Below, piece by piece: positions 1 to 7,033 of a stretch of 64,000 nt of DNA. The position numbers and the translations under genes were made by a program. Every line of letters starts with the position of its first letter. Position 1 is the first letter of the stretch. A model generated the notes under the pieces. It was not told the DNA's origin and did not search any database. It saw only the letters and a list, made by a program, of their open reading frames with translations. The stretch lies in assembly GCA_013289955.1 (NCBI GenBank), contig JABCYZ010000002.1, forward strand, positions 310,001 to 374,000, read 5' to 3'. This DNA comes from Acidobacteriota bacterium. GTDB lineage: Bacteria > Acidobacteriota > Terriglobia > Acidiferrales > UBA7541.

Positions 1-398
1 CGGGTTTAGAAGATTCCCATCACCCCATTACACAGCCAAGTGAAACAGGGCAGGCCGTAAACTTTGGCCCCATTCATTGGATCACTGTCGCGCGGGCAGA
101 TGGCTTCTTTCGGCGACGCAAGGAAAGCGAGTCGGCTATGGAGACCAGGAAGTAGTAATAGACCCAAAGAAGGACAAATTCGGGCGCAACTGGATTGAGG
201 CTCCCCGTATGCACACCAGTTCCACCAGTTTTCCACCACTTGGAAAAATCAAAACAATTTCCCGGCGAAGCCTCGAAAATGTCTCCCAGGTCACAGCCAA
301 AGTGGGAGAATGCTGCTCAGAAAATGGTGAACGTATCTGGTACTCGGCATTGAACCTCCTATGGATGGTGAAGAGGTGAGCAGCAGCAAGGAGTGGGT
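1..398. other. Upstream flank of cydA, no gene recognised
   Basis: About 400 bases before cydA. The open frames here (77-379 on + and 6-239 on -) have no recognisable domain and no good ribosome binding site, so I do not call a gene. The only supported element is the Shine-Dalgarno AAGGAG at 388-393, which serves cydA. I could not pick out a convincing promoter. Confidence 0.5.
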
Positions 399-1766
399 AT
401 GAATGAAGCGCTCAGCGTCCACCGACTGCACTTTGCGTTCACGATAACGTTCCATTACATTTTTCCGCAATTAACGATGGGGCTGGCGCTGCTGCTCGTC
501 TATTTGAAGACCAAGGCACTGCGGACCGGCGACGAGCACTACAACCGGGCGGCGCGTTTTTGGGCGCGGATTTTTGGGATCAATTTCGCGCTGGGGGTGG
601 TGACCGGCATTCCGATGGAGTTTCAGTTCGGAACGAACTGGGCGGCCTTCTCGAAAACGGCCGGCGGCGTGATTGGGCAGACGTTGGCGATGGAAGGCGT
701 GTTTTCCTTTTTTCTAGAGTCGAGCTTTTTGGGACTTTTCCTGTTCGGAGAGAAACGGCTCGGGCGAGTGGGGCATTGGTGGGCCGCGTTTTTGGTTTGG
801 CTCGGATCCTGGCTATCGGGATTTTTGATCGTGGCGACGGATGCGTGGATGCAGCATCCCGTTGCGTATCGAATAGGCGCGAACGGAGATATAGAACTGG
901 CGAGTTTCTGGGGATTGCTGCTGAACAAGTGGGCGCTCTGGCAATACGCGCACACCATGCTAGGCGCGGTGCAGACGGGCTGCTTCGTGATGGCCGCGGT
1001 GGGCGCCTTTTATCTCCTTACGGGCTGGCACGAAGCGTACGGACGAACCTTTGTAAAGGCCGGCGTGCTGGTTGGTGTGGTTGCGGCTGTGCTGCAACTT
1101 TTTCCGAGTGGGGATGCGCAGGGAAAAATGATCTCCCAAAATCAGCCGGTAACGCTGGCGGCCATGGAAGGCTTGTTCGAAACAGAGCAGGGCGCGCCGC
1201 TGGCGATCCTCGGACAGCCGGACGTCAAGAACCGCAAGTTGGACAATCCGCTGGTTATACCGAACATGCTGAGTTTTCTCACCTACAGAAAATGGAGCGC
1301 AAATGTCCGCGGCCTGGCGGCTTTTCCGGAAGAGGAATGGCCCGACCAGATTTCACTGCTGTATTTCAGCTACCACATAATGGTGGGGCTGGGAACGATT
1401 TTCATCGCCGTGATGGTGGTGGCGGCGTTTTTGCTTTGGCGCGACAGGCTCTATGCATCGCGATGGATGCTGTGGACTCTGATGATCAGCGCGCCTTTGC
1501 CCTACATTGCGAACACGGCCGGGTGGATGACAGCCGAGCTGGGGCGGCAACCCTGGCTGATTTACGGATTGATGCGCACGGCGCGCGGCGTTTCGCCGCG
1601 CGTGGGAGCGGGCAACGCATGGTTCACGCTGATTGGATTCACGGGGATGTACACGGTGCTGGCGATTTTGTGGCTATTTCTGATCTATCGCGAGATTGAA
1701 GAGGGCCCTGGACCGGGCGAAGGAGATTCGCCGGACGAAGCGCGAGTTTCGATTGCGGCGGATTGA
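399..1766 (+). CDS. cydA: Cytochrome bd quinol oxidase subunit I
   Basis: Inner-membrane haem subunit of a bd-type terminal oxidase, oxidising quinol and reducing O2 to water. The 455-residue product keeps the family landmarks at almost the E. coli positions: His19, Glu99, Glu107, His185 in YAHTML, Met328 in YHIMVG, and the GRQPW motif at 382-386. It is shorter than the 522-residue E. coli protein because the periplasmic Q-loop region lacks the long insertion, so it belongs to the short Q-loop group. I start at ATG 399, 5 nt after AAGGAG, rather than GTG 393, which lies inside that Shine-Dalgarno; only the ATG gives His19. cydB follows after 14 nt. Confidence 0.95.
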   Translation: MNEALSVHRLHFAFTITFHYIFPQLTMGLALLLVYLKTKALRTGDEHYNRAARFWARIFGINFALGVVTGIPMEFQFGTNWAAFSKTAGGVIGQTLAMEGVFSFFLESSFLGLFLFGEKRLGRVGHWWAAFLVWLGSWLSGFLIVATDAWMQHPVAYRIGANGDIELASFWGLLLNKWALWQYAHTMLGAVQTGCFVMAAVGAFYLLTGWHEAYGRTFVKAGVLVGVVAAVLQLFPSGDAQGKMISQNQPVTLAAMEGLFETEQGAPLAILGQPDVKNRKLDNPLVIPNMLSFLTYRKWSANVRGLAAFPEEEWPDQISLLYFSYHIMVGLGTIFIAVMVVAAFLLWRDRLYASRWMLWTLMISAPLPYIANTAGWMTAELGRQPWLIYGLMRTARGVSPRVGAGNAWFTLIGFTGMYTVLAILWLFLIYREIEEGPGPGEGDSPDEARVSIAAD

Positions 1767-1780
1767 AGGAGGAGGACAAG

Positions 1781-2830
1781 ATGGGAACTGTCTGGTTCTG
1801 CCTCGTAGCCGTCATGATCGCGATGTACGTATTGCTCGATGGGTTTGATTTGGGCGCCGGTGCGATTCATCTGCTGGTTGCGAAAACGGACTCGGAGCGG
1901 CGGCAGGTTCTGGCGAGCATCGGGCCGGTGTGGGATGGCAACGAAGTGTGGCTCCTGGCAACTGGCGGGACGCTTTATTTTGCATTTCCCGCGCTCTACG
2001 CCAGCGGGTTTAGCGGATTTTATTTGCCGTTGATGATGGTGCTGTGGCTCTTGATCTTGCGCGGAGCTTCCATCGAGTTTCGCAATCACGTAAAGAGCGC
2101 AGTCTGGGATCCTTTATGGGACTTTCTGTTTTGCGCTTCCAGTTTGCTGCTGGCGGTATTTTTCGGCGCGGCGCTGGCGAATGTGGTGCGCGGCGTGCCG
2201 CTGGACCCGAGCGGTTATTTCTTCGAGCCGCTATGGACTAATTTCAGGCTGGGGGAAGAGACAGGCATTCTGGACTGGTACACCATTTTGGTCGGCGTGC
2301 TGGCGTTGCTGGCCTTGGTCATGCATGGTGCACTCTGGGTTCAGCTGAAAACAAGCGGCGCAGTAGCTGAACGGGCAAAAAGGCTTTGCGGCCACGCCTG
2401 GTGGGGCGTTGTGGCGCTCACGGCCATCGTGACGGCGGTAACATTTCAAGTGCAGCCGCAAGTGAAAGAGAATTTTCTCACCTGGCCGTTAGGACTTGTG
2501 TTGCCGCTCGTGGCGGTTGCGGGGCTGGCGGGGGTGGCATTCGAATTGAGGAAGCACGACGAACGGAAGGCATTTTTCGCTTCGTGCGCATATCTCGCAG
2601 GAATGCTGACAAGCGTCGTCTTCGGCGTCTACCCGATGGTGCTGCCCGCGCGCAATCCGGCGTATTCGCTCACGGTCAATGGAGCGAAAGCCGGAGCTTA
2701 TGGATTGAAGGTCGGCGTCATTTGGTGGACTGTGGGAATGATCCTGGCCGCCGGTTACTTCACCTACCTCTACCGTTCCTTTGCCGGCAAAGTGGAAGTC
2801 CAGACGGATTCGAACGCCCACGAGGATTGA
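1781..2830 (+). CDS. cydB: Cytochrome bd quinol oxidase subunit II
   Basis: Second integral membrane subunit of the bd oxidase, partner of the preceding CydA. The 349-residue protein has the diagnostic N-terminal motif GFDLGAG, then PVWDGNEVWL, and about eight or nine hydrophobic segments. ATG 1781 is preceded by AAGGAGGAG at 1766-1774; an in-frame TTG at 1763 would overlap cydA but would swallow the Shine-Dalgarno. The pair is an operon. No cydX-like gene directly abuts cydB; the nearest small membrane protein begins 125 nt downstream. Confidence 0.95.
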   Translation: MGTVWFCLVAVMIAMYVLLDGFDLGAGAIHLLVAKTDSERRQVLASIGPVWDGNEVWLLATGGTLYFAFPALYASGFSGFYLPLMMVLWLLILRGASIEFRNHVKSAVWDPLWDFLFCASSLLLAVFFGAALANVVRGVPLDPSGYFFEPLWTNFRLGEETGILDWYTILVGVLALLALVMHGALWVQLKTSGAVAERAKRLCGHAWWGVVALTAIVTAVTFQVQPQVKENFLTWPLGLVLPLVAVAGLAGVAFELRKHDERKAFFASCAYLAGMLTSVVFGVYPMVLPARNPAYSLTVNGAKAGAYGLKVGVIWWTVGMILAAGYFTYLYRSFAGKVEVQTDSNAHED

Positions 2831-2910
2831 AGGAAGAAAAGCGGCCGCAATAAAGGAAAAACACAAGCGGCTGGGCAACGTCGCAATCTGAAATCGGCAA
2901 CACAGTCCCG

Positions 2911-2939
2911 TTAATGGATAGCCCCGGCGGTGATACAAT
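2911..2939 (+). promoter_or_regulatory. Candidate sigma-70 promoter
   Basis: TTAATG at 2911-2916, a 17-nt spacer and TACAAT at 2934-2939. The -10 is good (5/6) and the -35 weak (3/6). It would start transcription about 10 nt before the small gene at 2956. Inferred from sequence only. Confidence 0.35.
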
Positions 2940-2955
2940 ATCCGCGAGGCGCAAT

Positions 2956-3153
2956 ATGGACAGGTCCGCGCTGATAGCCACGTCTCTCACGGTCCTTGTG
3001 GTGGTGGGTTTGGTCGTCTATCGATTGCTCTGGGCGGCCTCCTCGGTAGCTGCGGCCGCTGGCCTCGGTCGATTGTCAAAGTTACCAAAAGGTGTGCGAG
3101 GCTGGCTTTTTGGCGAGCGTGGCGCACGTCCGGGTGAGAGACCTCCAAGCTGA
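2956..3153 (+). CDS. Small single-span membrane protein, function unknown
   Basis: 65 residues: a short start, one strong hydrophobic helix (about residues 6-30), then a basic tail containing LPKGVRGWLFGE and ending in PPS. I do not recognise a named family. It lies downstream of cydAB and only 4 nt before the secreted protein at 3158, so the two are probably co-transcribed. A role as an accessory subunit of the bd oxidase, like CydX, is possible by position, but the length and sequence do not resemble CydX. The start is ATG 2956; the frame is open from 2914. Confidence 0.5.
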   Translation: MDRSALIATSLTVLVVVGLVVYRLLWAASSVAAAAGLGRLSKLPKGVRGWLFGERGARPGERPPS

Positions 3154-3157
3154 GCGA

Positions 3158-3580
3158 ATGAGTAAATCGATCCGATCGTTTGCATCCCAAACATACGTCA
3201 GTGTGATTGCCGTCGTGACCGTGCTTGCTCTGCTGACTGTTCCCATATGCGCGCCGCTCTGCGCGGTGAAAACCTGCTCATCGAATGCAAGTAACGAGCA
3301 CTGTCACGAGGTGCCAAGCAGCGGAGCTGAAGGCGGCGCGCATTTCATCGCACCAGCCAAGTCTTGCGGATCCTTCGATTTTTCCGCGGTTCTAGTCAAG
3401 GCCAACGAGCAAGCCATCGACTCCGAGGGAGTGCGAAACACGTCTTCGGCGAAGACCCCTGGCGTGGCGCCTGAACAGAGCCAGCCCGTCGCATTATTAA
3501 ACTCCATCCTCAGCCGTCCGCGCGGAGTTCGATTGCGATTGCCAGATTCTCTCCAGTTGAGCCCCGTTCTTCGCGTCTGA
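3158..3580 (+). CDS. Secreted Cys/His-containing hypothetical protein
   Basis: 140 residues beginning with a basic n-region and a long hydrophobic segment (about 12-32), consistent with a signal peptide or anchor. Just after it come cysteines spaced as CAPLCAVKTC and then an EHCHE motif, a potential metal-binding patch. The rest is low complexity with an arginine-rich stretch near the end. Its position immediately before a multicopper oxidase and an efflux outer membrane protein suggests a part in copper handling, but this is inference from context and residues. ATG 3158 was chosen over an upstream in-frame start at 3092, which overlaps the previous gene. Confidence 0.55.
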   Translation: MSKSIRSFASQTYVSVIAVVTVLALLTVPICAPLCAVKTCSSNASNEHCHEVPSSGAEGGAHFIAPAKSCGSFDFSAVLVKANEQAIDSEGVRNTSSAKTPGVAPEQSQPVALLNSILSRPRGVRLRLPDSLQLSPVLRV

Positions 3581-3715
3581 AGTCTCTCTCCTAATCCATG
3601 CAACAAACGAAGTCTACTCACTCGAGGGTGTGAAGGTCGCCCCTTCGCGGAGCGTAATGGATTCGCACGATCGGTAGCGTTAAAAATAACTTGAACAGGG
3701 ACTTGGGAGGTAAGA

Positions 3716-5083
3716 ATGAGCGGTACGAGAAGAAGATTTTTTCAGGACACGGTGTTTTTGGGGGCGGGCTTCCTCGGACTGACGGAGGCCTTCAGCGGGA
3801 GCACGCAGGTGAGCGACCCGCAAACGGCCCGCGCCATTGAGCAAGGGCGCCACCACAGCCCCTACGGCAACCACATGAAAAAGGACGTGGCGCCTCGAGG
3901 GCCGGACCCGTTTTTGCCCATGACCGCGCCAGACTTGGAGGATTTGCCGCATGAAATGGATGGCGGCGTGAAAGTCTTCAGGCTGGTGGCGGAGCCCGTG
4001 AAGCGCAAAATCGCGCCGTTCAAAACGATAGACGCCTGGGGCTACAACGGAAGCTGCCCCGGACCAACCATCCAGGTGCAGCAAGGCGAACGCGTGCGCA
4101 TCATTTTCGAAAACAAATTGCCCGAAGCGACTTCCATCCATTGGCACGGCCTCGAGGTGCCCATCGAGCAGGACGGCGTGCCCTGGATCAGCCAGAAACC
4201 CATCGCGCCCGGAGAAAAATACGTCTACGAATTCACGGTGCATCAGGAGGGCACCTTTTTCTACCACTCCCACGGCGCAATGCAAGAAATGATGGGCATG
4301 ATCGGATTTTTTGTGGCGCATCCCGAGAAGAGCTACAAGCCGCACGCCGATCATGATTTCGGGATGATCTTGCAGGAATGGGCAGTCCTGCCGAACAACA
4401 CCGTGCCGAACACGTCGGCGATGGAATACAACTGGCTGACGTTCAACGGAGTTTCCGCTCCCGGGATCACGCCGATGATCGCGCGGCTCGGCAGCCGCGT
4501 GCGGCTGCGCATCATCAACATGGGAATGGACCATCATCCGATCCACTTGCACGGAAATCAATTTGTTCTGACCGGGACCGAAGGCGGACGCGCGCCGGAG
4601 TCGACGTGGTATCCGATGAACACCGTCCTGGTGGGCGTAGCGCAGGCGCGCGTGGTGGAGTTCGAGGCGAAATATCCCGGATCGTGGATGGTGCACTGCC
4701 ATCTGCCGCACCACATGATGAACAACATGATGGACCTGTTGCGCGACCGGGCGATGGAGACGGCCAACACGACCGATCAGAAGGCGCTGGCACAGATGGA
4801 GACGCTGGCAAAAAGCGTGCCGTTCGAACACGTACATCCTTCTCCGATCGCCGCGAACGCAAACAGCGTGCCAGGCTTCCCGCAAGATGCCTTCATGGAA
4901 ATGGGAATGGATGACGCCGTGGAAAAGCCGGAAACGCACGGCCTGCCGCCAAACTGGAGCGCCGGAATGATGGGCATGATGACGCTCGTACGCGTGCTGC
5001 CGGATAAGGAATACGACGAGATGATGCATCGAATAAAGAGTACCGGGCGAGCAGAGCAGAAGGAGCATACCCATGGCTCGTAA
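3716..5083 (+). CDS. Two-domain multicopper oxidase, Tat-exported
   Basis: 455-residue periplasmic oxidase. All copper ligand motifs are present: HWHG at 142-145, HSHG at 184-187, HPIHLHG at 274-280 and HCHLPHH at 328-334 with axial Met339. Only about 130 residues separate the first and third motifs, as in two-domain (small laccase type) oxidases; three-domain CopA or CueO have over 300. The type 1 site is in the second domain only. The N-terminus has a twin-arginine-like RRRFF. A C-terminal tail of about 115 residues is rich in Met and His (MEMGMDD, MMGMM, ending in HTHGS). GGGAGG at 3705-3710 precedes ATG 3716. The stop overlaps the next gene by 11 nt. Probable role: Cu(I) oxidation or detoxification. 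Confidence 0.88.
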   Translation: MSGTRRRFFQDTVFLGAGFLGLTEAFSGSTQVSDPQTARAIEQGRHHSPYGNHMKKDVAPRGPDPFLPMTAPDLEDLPHEMDGGVKVFRLVAEPVKRKIAPFKTIDAWGYNGSCPGPTIQVQQGERVRIIFENKLPEATSIHWHGLEVPIEQDGVPWISQKPIAPGEKYVYEFTVHQEGTFFYHSHGAMQEMMGMIGFFVAHPEKSYKPHADHDFGMILQEWAVLPNNTVPNTSAMEYNWLTFNGVSAPGITPMIARLGSRVRLRIINMGMDHHPIHLHGNQFVLTGTEGGRAPESTWYPMNTVLVGVAQARVVEFEAKYPGSWMVHCHLPHHMMNNMMDLLRDRAMETANTTDQKALAQMETLAKSVPFEHVHPSPIAANANSVPGFPQDAFMEMGMDDAVEKPETHGLPPNWSAGMMGMMTLVRVLPDKEYDEMMHRIKSTGRAEQKEHTHGS

Positions 5084-6629
5084 TACGAAATCTTCCTCCG
5101 CTCTCTGGCTCCTGTTCTCTCCTTACACCCGGAACTCCGGGTTAAAATCACCTTCGAGCCCACCGCTGGCTCTAGCCCTGGCCACGGCGTTTCTCGGTTC
5201 GACGATGGTCCTCACGTCTCTCCGCGCCCAAGAAAAAACCGCGCCCATGTCCATGGATCAGCAAATGCACCACCACCACGGAGACGTTCCACTCGTTACC
5301 CCGGTTTATCCCCGCTTGGGCCGCGCCCCGGAGAATGCGGGCGGCGCGCTTGTTACGCTCGAACAAGCGCAAAAGTTGGCCGAAGAAACGAATCCGACTT
5401 TGCGGCAAGCCGAAGCCGAAATCCGCGCGGCAAGAGCACGTCAGCAGCAGATCGGCCTCTACCCGAATCCTTCAGTGGGCTACACAGGCGATGAAATACG
5501 AGGCGGCTCGGTTGGCGGTGGCAAGCAGGGATTCTTCGTGCAGCAAACCATCGTTACGGCGGGAAAACTGGGCAAGAGCCGCGAAATTCTTGGCGCGGAG
5601 TCCAAGCTAGCTGAGATGGAAGCGCAGGAACAGCGTATCCGCGTCACGACCGCAGTGAAAATGGCCTTCCTGCGTGTGCTGGCTGCACAGGAATGGCTGG
5701 AAGCGCGGCGCGACCTCGCGAAAATCGCCGAAGATGGCGCGCAAACGCAACGGGAATTGATGAATACCGGGCAAGCCGACGAATCCGAAGTGCTCGAAGC
5801 CGAGGTGGAGTCGCAACGCATGCGCATGGCCGCTCGAATGCAGGAAAACACTCTCCGCGAAGAGTGGCGTTCGCTTGCGGCAGTGATCGGACAACCTACC
5901 CTGCCGCTCGCGACCGTGGCCGGCAATCTGGAAAGCGGCTGGCCCGAATTGAACGAAGAAGAAGCCGTCGAAACCATCGCAAAACAAAGCCCTGCCGTCG
6001 GGATTGCGGAGACCGCTTCCCGCCGCGCAGAAACGGCGCTCGCGCGTGCCCGGCTCGAACCTATTCCGGACATCCAGCTCCGCGCCGGAATGGAATACAA
6101 CCACGAAACTTTGGAAAGCGTCCCGTGGGCCAAAGGCTGGGAGGGAATCGCGGAAGCCAGTGTCGAAATCCCGCTCTTCAACCGCAATCAGGGCAACGTG
6201 GGCGCCGCGCGAGCAGACCTCGAACGTTCCCAACAGGAAAAAACACGCATTGCGCTGACGCTGCGCGAACGCGCCGCCACGGTGGTCGACGAATACGCGA
6301 ACGCCAAACTGATGGCTCTCGAGTATCGCGACGAAATTCTGCCCCACGCAAAAAAAGCCTACACGCTGCTGGTGGACAAGTACGGAAAAATGCTCGCGTC
6401 CTATCCCCGCGTCCTGGAATCCCAGCGCAAACTCTACGAACTGCAAATCGAGTATATCGCCGCCCTCGAAGGCGTTTGGACCAACGGTTTGGCCCTGGAA
6501 GGTTTTCTGCTGACCGACGGCCTCGAAGCCCCCGCGCGTCCCGGCGAAGTCGACCGTCCCATCCGCGAAACCAACGTGCCCATGCCGGAGCGAAGCATGT
6601 CCCCCGGCGAAGCCATGCCCCGTCCATAG
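5073..6629 (+). CDS. TolC-family outer membrane efflux protein
   Basis: 518-residue outer membrane factor of the CusC/CzcC type, with long alpha-helical repeats (alanine-, glutamate- and arginine-rich heptads) in two halves around residues 85-290 and 300-490. A hydrophobic segment at about 30-50 ending near LRAQ looks like a signal peptide; a His cluster (MHHHHGD) follows it, which suits metal efflux. Translation starts inside the end of the multicopper oxidase gene (ATG 5073, 11-nt overlap), so the two are coupled. No RND pump or membrane-fusion partner follows; the complete RND operon at 33-39 kb carries its own outer membrane protein. Confidence 0.85.
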   Translation: MARNTKSSSALWLLFSPYTRNSGLKSPSSPPLALALATAFLGSTMVLTSLRAQEKTAPMSMDQQMHHHHGDVPLVTPVYPRLGRAPENAGGALVTLEQAQKLAEETNPTLRQAEAEIRAARARQQQIGLYPNPSVGYTGDEIRGGSVGGGKQGFFVQQTIVTAGKLGKSREILGAESKLAEMEAQEQRIRVTTAVKMAFLRVLAAQEWLEARRDLAKIAEDGAQTQRELMNTGQADESEVLEAEVESQRMRMAARMQENTLREEWRSLAAVIGQPTLPLATVAGNLESGWPELNEEEAVETIAKQSPAVGIAETASRRAETALARARLEPIPDIQLRAGMEYNHETLESVPWAKGWEGIAEASVEIPLFNRNQGNVGAARADLERSQQEKTRIALTLRERAATVVDEYANAKLMALEYRDEILPHAKKAYTLLVDKYGKMLASYPRVLESQRKLYELQIEYIAALEGVWTNGLALEGFLLTDGLEAPARPGEVDRPIRETNVPMPERSMSPGEAMPRP

Positions 6630-6699
6630 GAGGAATCGGAATAGCCCTCCCGGTCCCTAGTGTATATAAGGATAGGAAGGGCCCCCGACGGGAGCCCCG

Positions 6700-6714
6700 G
6701 GAGAGGAACTCTCC
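6700..6714 (+). terminator. Short hairpin after the copper operon
   Basis: GGAGAG, loop GAA, CTCTCC: a perfect 6-bp stem about 70 nt after the TolC-family stop, in a very GC-rich stretch. There is no T-tract, so a terminator role is only a guess. Confidence 0.25.
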
Positions 6715-6760
6715 TCGAGCCCATGGACGCCGGCGCCGAGGGTCGCCACGTGTCGAGTGC

Positions 6761-6859
6761 GAAACACTGGTACCCCAGTAGCGTTGACCAACTGAAAATT
6801 TAATGGGTACTGTGCATGATAGGGCGCCCGTGTGTCAGCAGACGTGTTTCCAGTGTTTC
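6761..6859. repeat. 10-bp inverted repeat
   Basis: GAAACACTGG at 6761-6770 is the exact reverse complement of CCAGTGTTTC at 6850-6859. It could fold the kinase leader or bind a dimeric regulator; both are inference. Confidence 0.5.
6784..6813 (+). promoter_or_regulatory. Weak promoter candidate for the kinase gene
   Basis: TTGACC at 6784-6789 and TACTGT at 6808-6813 with an 18-nt spacer, inside the loop of the inverted repeat. Confidence 0.25.
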
Positions 6860-7033
6860 ACTAGCCCAGCGGATGGACCTATTTCTGCCGCCCGGTACTC
6901 CGTTTAGGCGCGTCCTGTAGGCATTCGGCTCGCTTTTTTGGGGCAGAAGGCGCGTATTTGGTCGCGTGTTTTGGCGGTTCAATCCGGGGAACGGCTCGCG
7001 GTAGATGCAGGAGATGGAAAGCTAAACGGGGAA

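Larger units (their letters stand above)
6630..7033. other. Intergenic region with inverted repeats, leader of the kinase gene
   Basis: About 400 nt with no convincing gene. It holds a small hairpin (6700-6714), a 10-bp inverted repeat with arms 79 nt apart (6761-6770 and 6850-6859) and a weak promoter candidate between the arms. An in-frame start at 6938 would lengthen the kinase by 32 residues of no evident similarity. Confidence 0.45.

Noticed and set aside
77..379. 100-codon frame at the window start
   Set aside because: No domain, no Shine-Dalgarno and unclear codon use.
560..1699. 379-codon plus-strand frame inside cydA
   Set aside because: Shifted frame of cydA; no family features.
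3680..5074. 464-codon minus-strand open frame
   Set aside because: It is the antisense of the multicopper oxidase gene. The composition is His/Arg-rich and no domain is seen; the opposite strand has all copper motifs.
5693..6781. 362-codon plus-strand frame overlapping the TolC-family gene
   Set aside because: Alternate frame, Arg-rich low-complexity composition typical of GC-rich shadows.
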